A stretch of DNA of 64,000 nt from Ianthella basta. Taxonomy: Eukaryota > Porifera > Demospongiae > Verongiida > Ianthellidae. The notes under the pieces were generated by a model. It did not search any database. It was not told the DNA's origin and saw nothing but the letters and a program-made list of their open reading frames with translations. A program made the translations under genes and the position numbers. Shown piece after piece: positions 31,547 to 41,907 of this stretch. Where the stretch lies: the NCBI GenBank assembly GCA_964019415.1, contig OZ025868.1, positions 10,415,143-10,479,142 on the forward strand. Reading direction: 5' to 3'. The number at the start of each line of letters is the position of its first letter. Positions within the stretch are counted from its first letter, which is position 1.

Positions 31547-32388
31547 CGCATGTGGGACATGTCCGCTGCTAGCTCTATTTGCTTATTTTAGCGTGAACCG
31601 TGTGGTTTCATCACATTTTTCGGCGTTACTGTGGTTACGCATGTGACAGCGTGTGATGTGCGCGTGATTCGCAAAGCAAATTGTACAACAATGCGGAAAT
31701 CGAAGCACAAATCTGCTTCAATCGCAAAGCTAGTCGTTCCTGCTGGCAGCTAGACATTTATGCACGGCTTTGATACAGTTACACTGTCATTCGCCAAAGC
31801 TTCACTCCAAGTGTTACGACATTTTAACAGGGTGTCACAGGGAAGTCACGTGACAATGGCTGCCCGTGAAGCTGGCAACGAGTCTTCTCAGCAAATCTTC
31901 ATGTGGCAAGTGAGCTTGTGGCACTGACGCACGACGAAGGCTGATTGCGAAAGGCAAGAAAAAATCTAACTTTTATGCTTCTGTGAAGAGTTATAAGGTG
32001 TGCAACTTTTGGGGGGTGGGAGAGAAGTTACGTTTATCGATGTAACTTTGCAGCGGATTTAGTTAGGAAAAGCGCTTACATTGAAAAGTTAGAGTGATTG
32101 ATTGCGTATTAGCCCATACCCTCCGTTTCTCATTCAGCCTCTTTCTCACTTGCCACAATGACAATTTGTGCTATTTTACCGTAGTCACTAACAGCGCTAT
32201 ATCTTGGAATAGAGAACGATTATTCACTATTTGTAAGCACACGTTTGTACCACAAGGATAGGGGTTCAGATTGATGCCAAGTTTGCACAATTCGGGCCTA
32301 ATCTGGCAAAGAAAGGGAAGAGAATACAGAAGTCACAATCGGCCTGCACGGAAGACATATGTTTGCATATGGACATGTCCCACATGCG
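31547..32388. mobile_element. MITE family CGCATGTGGG, copy 2, nested in the IS630-type transposon
   Basis: Perfect 18-bp inverted ends CGCATGTGGGACATGTCC and GGACATGTCCCACATGCG; the interior aligns with 12973-13824 throughout except an approximately 50-bp deletion near 31970. It is flanked by AA on each side, whereas copy 1 is flanked by TA. Its position just upstream of the accessory gene's ATG could affect expression of that gene. Confidence 0.75.
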
Positions 32389-32496
32389 AAAGCACGCTTT
32401 GACATCATCAAATTTCATTGGTCCGAATGACTAGCACGTGAAATGCCTAATTCATAGGCATTCCAAGCAACCATAAATAGACAGTATATATACTAG

Positions 32497-32593
32497 TTAC
32501 TACACGCTCTCAATGGCGTATTGCAATTACTGCACTCGCCCTCAGGTCTCGTGCAGTAAAATACACAATACGCCATTGAGAGTGTGTAGTAAG
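32497..32593. repeat. 27-bp-arm hairpin beside the IS630-type transposon end
   Basis: TTACTACACGCTCTCAATGG...TATTG (32497-32523) pairs with CAATACGCCATTGAGAGTGTGTAGTAA ending at 32593. Inner segments ATTGCAATTACTGCAC and GTGCAGTAAAATACACAAT extend the fold. It starts 12 bp outside the transposon end. It is non-coding and the family is unknown. Confidence 0.65.
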
Positions 32594-32683
32594 TGGTTTA
32601 TCGCAATGTAATAGCCCTAAGAAAGTGCGTTACTTTTCAAACCTTAGCCCGCTTTTTAGCTTCTTGCCTGCAGTTGCAGTACT

Positions 32684-33251
32684 ATGGCTAAGTGTACCTG
32701 TTCCAAGACCTCTAGGTGCAAGGAGAACCAGGCACCAAGCAAGCGATTCCATTTTGACATGGAAGATGACGATTTTCAAGAACTAAGCAAAAGATTCGTT
32801 CCACCTAACACAGTTGCTGATACGCGCAAGTGTGTCCACCTGTTCCAGCACTGGGCTAAAGATAGGAATGCCCGTTTTCCCGAGGACAAAGTTCCCAACG
32901 ATCTCTTATTGACGGACGACTCCAGAACTTTTCCCGGTGGTTGTGTAAATTTTGCACCGAGATACGCAAGGTGGGTGGGACTCACTATCCCCCACGTACC
33001 ATCCAGCACTACCTTCTTGGTATCCAGCGCCACATCAGAGCCTGCAAGGAGAGCCGCATTAACCTTTTGACTGACAGTGAATTCAGTTGTTTGCGCAAGT
33101 TGGTTGACGCTTTGTACCACAAGCTCCATTCCGAAGACATTGGCTGTTCTGTGAGCCACACCGAGACACTCACAGATGAAGATGAAGAAAAGCTATGGCA
33201 GTCCGGTGTTCTCAATCCTGATACTCCACAAGGCCTACTAAATTGCGTATA
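32684..33251 (+). pseudogene. Crypton-like/ZMYM-type tyrosine recombinase, N-terminal part
   Basis: The first frame from ATG 32684 reads MAKCTCSKTSRCKENQ and on through KCVHLFQHWAKDRNA. A one-base frame change near 32925-32940 leads to CKFCTEIRKVGGTHYPPRTI, YLLGIQRHIRACKES, FSCLRKLVDALYHKL and DEEKLWQSGVLNPDTPQGLL, ending at TAG 33250. This is the N-terminal core-binding-like domain found in Crypton-derived proteins (QRICH1/ZMYM type). The catalytic R..H-x-x-R..Y half is missing. The frameshift and truncation make it inactive. Confidence 0.6.
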
Positions 33252-34198
33252 GAGGACCTTTCCGACATCGACATCAAGGAATTTCTAGAGTCTTAAACAC
33301 TTTGTGCTGCCCTTCCTAGTCTAGTGCTTGCCTTGCTGTACTTGACCTTTGTAACTGCTGATTGAACTTGTGTTTACTTTGACAGCCATATATGGAGAAT
33401 GCGTGGGAAGGTGGGAATGTGTTCCCGCCTTAAAGCCATATATGGAGGTGTTAAAGGCGCTTACATGGTTACTGCAGTGCTGGTAACCCTACCTGCACAC
33501 CGGTGCCTTTGATGTACGACGTCATCATGCAATAAATTATATATACCCCAGCTAGCCAGGTTATAAATTTACCAGGAGCTCTGGGCTCTTATACTAAGCC
33601 AATCCGCTTCATGTCCAAAGTTTACTTTACTTTAAAATTGTTGTTCATTTTGTGTGTATGCTATGTTCATGTAAGAAAGGAGTAGTGGATGTGAAATCAT
33701 TAAGCAAGAAATGCCGGGAAGTGGCCATTTCTCTACTGAAACAACATGTTTCCGTTGCTGCACAGTACTGCAACAAGCCAAAGCGTTTCCATGCAAGCAG
33801 GGCATTCTCGATTCACACTTACAGTGCCTGCCTCGTCTCCATCTTGTAGCTAGGGCTCAGTAAAGTCTGGCGTATGTAGCTACTTACTGCGAACCTAAAT
33901 GTTCAGAGACCCAAGACGTCGAAATGTCCTTCTTGAAGTCAAAATAGCCGCACGTATATTTACTACGTTCCTCTGGCCGTGGCGAGAACAAGAGCTGCAA
34001 GCCCTTCTACAAAAGAATCCTTCTGAGCTCTTGCGCATTCCTTCTGATCCGCTACATGCTTGGCAACAAAATGTTCAAGGGTTCAGCGAATCGACTACGT
34101 CTTTCTTAACGTTTGAAAACAATATGCCAATTATAGTACACCAAGCCAGCACATATGCTTCTTATTTCACTCAGCCTCAGGTGCCCTTGTGCATTGTA
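33252..34198. other. Unassigned sequence
   Basis: Contains a duplicated GCCATATATGGAG motif (33390 and 33434) and two short plus frames (33652-33849, 33899-34204) without recognisable domains. The second ends where HCE copy D begins. Confidence 0.4.
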
Positions 34199-34405
34199 AA
34201 ATAAGTATTTCGAGTTAAAAAACTCATGGGGCGTCGGGGCGTCCCTGAACTACTTGCCTAATTGTTATTTTAAGGTAACTAATTGATCACGCCATTTAGC
34301 ATCACCTCAGCATTAGTAAGGTGACCCCAGGATGCAAGAAACAGAAGTCTAAGGAAGGTCAAAAGGATGAATAGGCTAAGCAATAGAGGCACACACACCA
34401 CACAC

Positions 34406-34496
<91 letters not shown>

Positions 34497-34946
34497 ACAC
34501 ACGCACATACACAGAGAAATCTCCAGCACAGACAGACACATGACTGCTTACAATACATGCATTTACAGTGAGTACAGAAACACAATGTACCAAGGAACCC
34601 ACAGTCGTGAGAGTAGCTAGTGTTCTGTGATAGCAAAAGCTACGTACGCTGTTTGCTACAGCGCAGTACACGTGGGCCAGGTTCTGAAGAGCATTTTGAA
34701 GGGCAACTGTAAGCGCTAAGCTTTTCAACACTACAGACGGCTGAAACATGTTAGCGTGTACATATCAAGGCGCTCACCAGTTTCTACGTTACTCCTGTCA
34801 TGTGTTCTAGGCGGCTAAGTGAAGTCCTCCACGGCAGGCGTGGCCATTATCGAAGAAGGCTCAGGGTGAAGTCGATGAACTGTTGGGTGCTGTCTCGAAG
34901 CTGTTACTTTGCCTGCCGACCAGAAGTCTGTTCCATGATTAGTGGC
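34199..34946 (+). mobile_element. HCE element copy D, mixed 5' end, 3' truncated
   Basis: The 5' hairpin reads AAGTATTTCGAGTTAAAAAA with the inner stem GGGGCGTCGGGGCGTCCC, the form closest to element F. The downstream part (CA tract 34391-34505 and conserved block) is standard HCE. An unusual segment (34260-34385) separates the two. It ends inside the conserved block at GATTAGTGGC, near 34946. Confidence 0.65.
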
Positions 34947-34959
34947 AACCACTCCGAGT

Positions 34960-35345
34960 GCAGGTAGAGTGCTTGTGCTATATATACACCACCACCACTA
35001 CCACCGCACAGTGCAAGTTGCAATCTGTGCATGCAGTAAATGCGCCAGTACTTATATGAACAAGGCCACCAGTGCAAGTTGCCAAGAGTAACCACCACAC
35101 GTGCAAGTAGAGTGTTTGCGCTAGTTGATGGAAGGAATAACATTACCAGTGCATGTTGCTGAAGGTCAGGGGACCGGGCACCAGCATCAATTGGCATGCA
35201 GTGGGAGACCACTATGAATGCAAGTACAGTGTTGGTGCTAGTCGAATGGCACAAGTTGGAGCAGGATGCAGCAACAGGTATGCAACTTGCACTTGGGCAG
35301 AACACGGTTCACATGGTGCCCAAGTGCAAGTTGCACTGGTCACGC
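34960..35345. repeat. Degenerate CAAGTTGC/CAAGTTAC satellite
   Basis: GTGCAAGTTGC or GTGCAAGTAG recurs every 40-75 bp with CCACCA-rich and GTTGGTGCTAGT segments, so it is a diverged relative of the 75-bp units of the foldback family. The inverted sequences CAACTTGCACTTGGGC and GCCCAAGTGCAAGTTGC at 35280-35337 form a small hairpin. Confidence 0.6.
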
Positions 35346-35775
35346 GAAAGACTACTACGGTTGTGCATCCTTTTTTGCTACACGTAGTGCGTAATCAGTT
35401 AAAGTTGTGGCAGGGTTGGGGCACCTCAGCCGTAGAACGTGTTGCATACGGGTAAATGTCTGTGTGCAGGTATTCCTTTGCACACGTATATGCAAGTCAT
35501 GATCCCCTAGTACTCTGGTAGCTCGTGTGTCAGACTTCGTTTAGACGTACAATTGTTCCCACTACGGAAAGAGAATTTGGGGCAAGCATTGTGGTTATCA
35601 CCTCATCAGACTCACCCACGCATGTTTGTTTAACATAAACATTATGCTAATCAGAGTCACCCACACATATGTACTTTTGTAACATAATCACAGCTATGAA
35701 GCTGTGAATTGACTGGACAGCATTGCAGCTCGGCTTTCTTGCACTGTGCACACATGAAAGCCAAGGTTAAAGCAC

Positions 35776-36037
35776 GTGCACGCATGCACACGCACACACA
35801 CCACACACACGCGCGCACACACGCACACACACCACACATGCACACACACCACACACACATCACATACACATGCACACTGCACACACACACGCACACCACA
35901 CACACCACACGCACACACATACACCACACAACATGCATACACACACACACAAGCACACCACACACACACACCAAACACACACACCACACACACACAAACG
36001 CACGCACACATACACCACACGCACACACAACATACGG
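35776..36037. repeat. Impure CA-rich tract
   Basis: About 260 bp of (CA) repeats with frequent CACCACA, GCAC and ATACA interruptions. Its right flank GTACATGTCACAAGTAA (36037-36054) recurs inverted beside the CA tract that begins at 39786. Confidence 0.9.
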
Positions 36038-36099
36038 TACATGTCACAAGTAACTATAATTTTTCCACAGGCCCGCCGCGCTTGGTATCCGCGTATAGC

Positions 36100-36200
36100 T
36101 GAGCGGCAAGTCGTTGGTTACCATGAACGCCCTGCGGAATGCTCACTTGGCACCCTCAGAGTGCTCACTTTGCACCCGCAGAGTGCTCACTTGGCGTCCG
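36100..36200. repeat. Short tandem repeat GAGTGCTCACTTGGCACCC
   Basis: Three to four imperfect 24-bp units (GGAATGCTCACTTGGCACCCT, CAGAGTGCTCACTTTGCACCC, CAGAGTGCTCACTTGGCGTCC) lie at about 36135-36200. Confidence 0.7.
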
Positions 36201-36332
36201 TGGAGAGAGAACTTGGCACCCATGTACGTACGTACGCACGTAGTACTTTACTTGGCTCCCCCCGGAGAGAGAAAACTTGCGTACGATGCTGTACGTAGTT
36301 CGCGATCACAACGAAATCGGTTTATCTGTGTA

Positions 36333-36440
36333 TGACAGGACGCTCTCGTAATCCCGAATCATCAGCAGACCATGTGTTCCAGCAGCTGTCTAGCCCCGAC
36401 ATCTTTTCGACTCCGCGCGCAAGAGACGAATCGATACGGT
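36333..36440. repeat. Direct repeat left of the Tc1/BEN block (paired with 39425-39515)
   Basis: GCTCTCGTAATCCCGAATCA...CGCGCAAGAGACGAATCG aligns in direct orientation with 39428-39510 at moderate identity. The two copies bracket the region holding the Tc1-like transposase and the decayed BEN gene. Confidence 0.55.
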
Positions 36441-36691
36441 ATCCGACTAGTGCTGGCGCTGGCACCCGCTTGTGAGTATATAGCTTAGGTGTCAGGGATT
36501 ATGGTTCACCGCAATGTTTATACATAACAGCGCAATGTTTATTTAACAATGCAAAAGGTCAAGTGTCATCCAATCATAACAAATATTCAATGAAGCAATA
36601 CACTCGCAACACACTGAGTCACAAATTTAACATTATATTACATTAGCACACACAGTAAACTGTTCTTCCTTAGAATAAGATACATAGTTCA

Positions 36692-37726
36692 TCAGTGTCC
36701 TGAAGGGCGTCCCTCTTCCTGGACGACAATGGGCATGACCTTTTGCAAGTGGTCGATGTACTTGGCACATAGCTCAGGTGTTAGCTTGCTCCAATATGTC
36801 TTGATACCTTCCTTCAGCTGTGGACGGTTCCTCGGCTTGTACTTGTCCCGAAGATATGTCTTCATGGATCCCCAACCTTTTTCAATGGGATTCAGATCGG
36901 GGCTTTCAGCCGGACTCTTCCACCAGGTGATGCCATTCTGCAGAAAGAAACTCTGAATGTATTTGCTTGTGTGCTTAGGATCGTTATCCTGGTAGAGTCG
37001 GTGGCCATCTGGATATGTCTTCCTGACAAAGGGCACAAGAGAGGCTGAAAGGATGTCACCATACTTTGTGGCATTCATTATCCCACCAAACATGACCAGG
37101 TGAGTTGCTCCCCGCTTTGAAATTCCACCCCAGACATGAATTTTTGGTGTGTGTTTGTGCTTGTATTTAAGCTTTCTTGGGGTCTTCTTCTTTTGGAAGC
37201 ACTTCCTGCGGTGGCTCTCCAGTTGAAAAGTGGACTCGTCTGTGAATATGACATTTTCAAAACGCTCATTCTCATCCAAGCACTGTTTACACCATGCAAG
37301 TCTCTTCTCCTTGTTGGGATCACGAATTGCCTGACAATATCTTGCCGTAGTGAATGTCCAACCAAGTTTATTGCGCAGCCTAGCATTGGTTCTTGTACCA
37401 TACTTCACATTCTCTGCACCAAACTTCTTCTTTAGGATGTCCTTCAAGGAAGAAGCAGTCAGCTCGTCATCATGGGTCATCGCGTCAGCGATGCAGCGGT
37501 AATGGGCTTCAGGTACTTTCGTCGGAGGCCCACTCCTTGGACGGTCACACACACTGCCTGTTGCACACCATCTAGAAATTGTGTTCCCAACTGTCTTGTG
37601 AGTGGCAATAATCCCTTCCAAGGCCAGGTCTCTCTTAATCACTGCAATCGTTGCTTTGTGTCTAGATTGGGCCCATAGCGCAACAGCTCTTTCTCTCTGG
37701 TAGTTCATTAAAGGCATCTTCTCCAT
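36692..37726 (-). CDS. Tc1-like DD34E transposase
   Basis: An intact 344-codon frame from ATG 37726. The N-terminal 65 residues look like a homeo-like helix-turn-helix pair ending in DRPRSGPPTK, the linker typical of Tc1 proteins. The core has IFTDESTF (D163), HVWGGIS, YQDNDPKHTS (D247) and ESPDLNPIEKGW (E282), giving DD34E spacing. No stop or frameshift interrupts it, so it may be functional. I could not find matching terminal inverted repeats around it: the left side (36480-36690) shows none, and the right side has only the palindrome at 37836-37905. It is transcribed divergently from the BEN gene at 38051. Confidence 0.88.
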   Translation of the reverse strand: MEKMPLMNYQRERAVALWAQSRHKATIAVIKRDLALEGIIATHKTVGNTISRWCATGSVCDRPRSGPPTKVPEAHYRCIADAMTHDDELTASSLKDILKKKFGAENVKYGTRTNARLRNKLGWTFTTARYCQAIRDPNKEKRLAWCKQCLDENERFENVIFTDESTFQLESHRRKCFQKKKTPRKLKYKHKHTPKIHVWGGISKRGATHLVMFGGIMNATKYGDILSASLVPFVRKTYPDGHRLYQDNDPKHTSKYIQSFFLQNGITWWKSPAESPDLNPIEKGWGSMKTYLRDKYKPRNRPQLKEGIKTYWSKLTPELCAKYIDHLQKVMPIVVQEEGRPSGH

Positions 37727-37835
37727 CAGTCACACTTGCAAACCAAAGTTGGTGAATCACACAATCAATCATTTAATTCTTATACTATTAGGGAGGATAC
37801 CTTTGAACAAATTTCAGCCAATCAGATTACCGTTA

Positions 37836-37905
37836 AATATTATACACTTTGGTCCGTTTGGATACGGACCGAAGTGTAATATTAAATGGTAATTTGATTG
37901 GCGAA
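37836..37905. repeat. Palindrome between Tc1-like transposase and BEN gene
   Basis: ATTACCGTTAAATATTATAC + ACTTTGGTCCG is mirrored across TTTGGATA by CGGACCGAAGTGTAATATT + AAATGGTAAT, and the mirror extends into CCAATCAGATTA/TAATTTGATTGG. It could be two element ends abutting head to head, or a symmetric divergent promoter region. It lies 110 bp from the transposase ATG and 146 bp from the BEN gene ATG. Confidence 0.6.
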
Positions 37906-38050
37906 ACTCACCTGCGTAATAATCTTGCACCTCGAGTGTGTTTGCTATAAACACGTAGCCGTTCCAACTTGATTCACCATATCTGGTTTCAGCTTCGAGT
38001 TCGATCCTGCCCTTTGCGAGTCAGTCAAGTCAGTCAGTCAGTCAGTCGAG

Positions 38051-39113
38051 ATGGAAAAGTTGCTTGTGCGGTGGAGCGATGGAAGGTCCAAGGGGACAAC
38101 CTCTTTGGTTAAGAGAAGCGCAATCAAGAAGGGCACCATTGCGGTCGGGGAGAAAGTCGTGGTTGCGTGGGGTAAGACAAAGAGGACTTTCAACGCAGAA
38201 ATAGTTGATGTCAACGGTGGAGTTCGCTCAAGACAAGATGCCAGCAATGGAGAGCCATTTGTGTTCGAGCTGGCAGCCCCAGCATCTCCAACTCAGGCCA
38301 TGGACCTTCCAAGTGCTACACCTACGCCTGTACTCCAGGATCAGCAAGAGGACAGAATCGTCGCCGCTCTCGTGGACAAGCTAGACTTGCTTGTGGACGC
38401 TGTTTCCAGAGTGGAAGCTTGGCTGTGCCGACTACAGACACTAGAAGAAGAAGTGACAGCTCTAAAGGAGGAAGTCAGGGAAAGGTGCATTCATCCCCAG
38501 TCCTCGGAGCTGCAGCCCAACATTATACCAGAGCCTGAACCTCAGTCCTTGGAGGAAGAGCCCTCACCGCCAGCGCTACAGCCCTGCATCCCACCAGCTC
38601 CATATCCGTCCTTGGAGTACCCGCCCTTACCGCCTTCACTGCAGCCCTGCTTCCCAACAGCTCCTCTACCGCCTCAGGAGATGTCAACCCCAGGACCAAT
38701 GCCTTACCGGCACGCCTGAGACAACTGCCCAGACACCCAGATGGCCCCTATTGTACTGCAAGACGTCTCTACTCAGGCTAATATGGCTACCCCCCCTGTC
38801 GGCTGCTACACCATTTCCAACGACGTGATGACCCTCGCCTTACAGAGTTGTCGCTCAAGATGAAACCTGGCCGGTCAGCTGGCCACCAGGGTGTTTACAA
38901 TGAGGGAGAAGATGAGCAGCAACTGTCGTGGAAAACAGGGAAAGTCGCCATTGGATCAAGGGAAGCTACTAACCATCTTCACAGCACTTCCCGCTGCAAC
39001 GACTGGAAACTCAGCAGAGTGCCGATAAAGATATGCGAAATGCAGTGGATGAGGTGTGCAGAAAGACAAGAACGATGGCTGCAGCTGAACCTGAAAACGT
39101 GACTTATACATAG
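38051..39113 (+). pseudogene. Decayed BEN-domain gene
   Basis: One plus-strand frame runs from ATG 38051 with the N-terminal block EKLLVRWSDGRSKGTTS...GEKVVVAWGKTKR. A coiled-coil-like segment (LVDKLDLLVDAVSRVEAWL, EEEVTALKEEVRER), a Pro/Gln-rich linker, and then a BEN domain follow: NLAGQLATRVFTMREKM, SNCRGKQGKSPLDQGKL. The frame is broken by TGA at 38717, TGA at about 38861 inside the BEN start (both fit CGA to TGA change) and a one-base shift near 39027. After the shift DMRNAVDEVCRKTRTMA completes the domain, ending at TAG 39111-39113. BEN domains bind DNA or chromatin. No intron is needed, which suggests a processed or intronless copy. Confidence 0.7.
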
Positions 39114-39424
39114 TTTCTTGTTACTTGTACTTTTTTTACTTGTATGGTGCATGACTACTTTTCTGTACGGTATGACAGTTTCTCATGGTTATTGAAATTT
39201 TAAAATGTTGGTATATTGGTATGAGTTACTATGTTTTTTCGCCATCATATTGAATTATGAACTTACCTAGCCCTCACTCCGGCTGTCTCAGTCTCGAATC
39301 GTCGTCTTTGCCTTCTTCCAAAAGCGTCTAGAGCAAATACCATGCACGCATATGTATGTACGTAGTAGTCTATACGCACATATACGTACATATATATCAG
39401 AACGAGATATCCAGCGTTGCCCTT

Positions 39425-39515
39425 CTGCTCTCGTAACTCCAAATCGTCAGCAGACCTTGTGTTGTAGCGGCCGTCTCCAGCAATGCCATCTTCGCGCAAG
39501 AGTCGAATCGGTTCC
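39425..39515. repeat. Direct repeat right of the Tc1/BEN block (paired with 36333-36440)
   Basis: GCTCTCGTAACTCCAAATCG to GCGCAAGAGTCGAATCG aligns with 36338-36430. A third, weaker relative is GTCTCGAATCGTCGTCTTTG at 39287. Confidence 0.5.
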
Positions 39516-39602
39516 ATGAGCTCCATCGTACGTACGTACGAGCCACGTAGCGCTACAGGCAGGCACTTCAGCGAAAAGCGTCTACGATTTCGCTTGTGTG
39601 GC

Positions 39603-39690
39603 CACTCCGCAGTCAGGGCACACGCTCCGCAGTCATGGCACACACGCTCCGCAGACAGGGCGTACACGCTCCGCAGACTGCTCATGCTCG
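39603..39690. repeat. Tandem repeat CACACGCTCCGCAGACAGGG
   Basis: About four units of 22-25 bp (CACTCCGCAGTCAGGGCACA, CGCTCCGCAGTCATGGCACAC, ACGCTCCGCAGACAGGGCGTAC, ACGCTCCGCAGACTGCTC). Confidence 0.75.
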
Positions 39691-39785
39691 CTCGGCGGAA
39701 ATTTTTGCTAACGTTCACCGACTACCGCGCTGGCCAACCGCGAAGTTTAGCGGAAAAATTCTACTTACTTGTGACATGTACTGTA

Positions 39786-40455
<670 letters not shown>

Positions 40456-40618
40456 TATACTACATATGCACACATATATACACACAGCCCCAACTACACT
40501 TTGCACATGATCACTTGCAGCTTGCACTTCAATAATATAGTATGTATATACAGGAGAGTATATAGGCACATGATTGAATATGAATAACATAGCAAAACAA
40601 TAAAAAAAGCAGCGTACG

Positions 40619-41852
40619 TTAACATTTGTTTCTAAGCTTCTTGCATGCTCGGCCTATTGCATCCTGAGCAGTCACCCATTTCCTTTCAAATTCTTCTGGG
40701 CAGCTCCAAAACCTTGGGAACTGGTTGAACTATGTTACTTTCAACATATTTAACTCAGCTTGAGGTAGAGCAGGCAAGCCCTGCCAGCCTCTTGGTGTGC
40801 ATTGCTTTAAGATGTCGTTACCAAAGAATGCTGCTAGTCTAGCAAATTTGACTGCAAGAACTCCAATCTTGCTTTCTGTCAGCAAGTCTGGGTATTTCTG
40901 GATGACTTCCTGGGTTGTCAGCAAAACCTCCCTGGCAATCTCCGACAATGACAATTCTGTGTACTTTGTACTCACAGCAGCAATGGTCCTTGGCAAACAT
41001 GAAGCTGTTGCAGGTGATACATCAGTGTGCATAAGATGGCCCTGTACCTATGCAGGTGGTGGCTCAACTAAGACTGTTAATGCATGTGGTGGCAGGGTCA
41101 TCTCATCTGAAAGCTCTGCATCTTGAGGGCACATCATGATGTGTTCATGCAGTCGGCTTCCGATCTGCTGCACCTCATTCTGCAACATAGCTATTCTGTC
41201 ATCCAGCCGTTTAAGTATGTTTGTCATTAGACAGATGCTTTCTAGCAGTTCCAAGTGTGTGTTCTTGGAGGCTTCCTTCATGCTCCTATCATGAGCACCA
41301 CATTCCAAAATCTCCCCAGTTGAAGGTTGACTCTCTTGGGACCTGTCTTCTTCTGTTGCAGGCTGATTCCCTTTTGAGTCTCCGGTCTTGCGTTTCTTCT
41401 TCTGCTTGTCAGGGGTGTACTCATCTATTACTGCCAGAGCAGTGCGATGCGGTTCATTGGTGGGTCCACGTTTCCTTGTTGGTGTGTCAGTTTCACCACT
41501 GCCTGCATTCTCAGTCATGGTTGTTGCCACACCCTCCTGCGATATCTCAAGCGTTCCTTCCAAAAATTGTTCCTCCAGGTGCAGCATTCTTCTCTTCGAT
41601 CCTGTAAAGGTTGTCACAACCGTGAATAGATTGATTAACGTAATACGTTAGACACGATATATATTTTTATAGGAAATACGCGCGTAGTATGCAACACACC
41701 TATATTGACTGCCACTCCCTGAAAGGACTGCGACCGAGCACAGGAGGGCAAGGATGGATGATGTTCTTGACGAAAAGAACGGTAGTGCAGTCCTCGCCAG
41801 GCCAGTACACGAGTACGTGGTCGTCTATGGGCAAAGGGTACAGACCAAACAT
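40619..41852 (-). pseudogene. BEN-domain gene with in-frame stops
   Basis: On the minus strand the first block (ATG 41852) reads MFGLYPLPIDDHVLVYWPGE and continues to about 41690. A second block begins after TTTACAG (about 41609) with a Lys/Arg-rich linker (DKQKKKRKTGDSKGNQ), a helical stretch (LMTNILKRLDDRIAMLQNEV) and then the BEN domain: LTESKIGVLAVKFARLAAFF, GNDILKQCTPRGWQGLPAL, FPRFWSCPEEFERKW and DAIGRACKKLRNK, ending at TAA 40619. In-frame TAG codons at 41046-41048 (likely from CAG) and 40729-40731 interrupt it. The exon-1 donor is unclear because TAG lies in frame before GTGTGT. The complete BEN domain makes this the best-preserved family member here. Confidence 0.7.
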
Positions 41853-41907
41853 TGTTTATAGCCATGCTAATGAAACGTTCCAGACAGAGTGGACCAACTT
41901 GCTCGAT

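Larger units (their letters stand above)
28728..32484 (+). mobile_element. Two-gene IS630/Tc1-type transposon with about 85-bp inverted ends
   Basis: The left end CTGTCTATTTACGGTTGCTT (28728 on) and the right end (reverse complement of 32400-32484) are about 85-bp inverted repeats with few mismatches, sharing GAATTAGGCATTTCACGTGC and AGTCATTCGGACCAATGAAA. TA flanks both sides (28726-28727 and 32485-32486), the target of the IS630/Tc1/mariner superfamily. Inside are a DD34E transposase (plus), a convergent accessory gene (minus), and a later MITE insertion (31547-32388). Without the MITE the element is about 2.9 kb. Confidence 0.8.

Noticed and set aside
36480-39270. A single mobile element containing both the Tc1-like transposase and the BEN gene
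   Set aside because: I could not find inverted ends enclosing both genes; only the internal palindrome at 37836-37905 and weak direct repeats were found.
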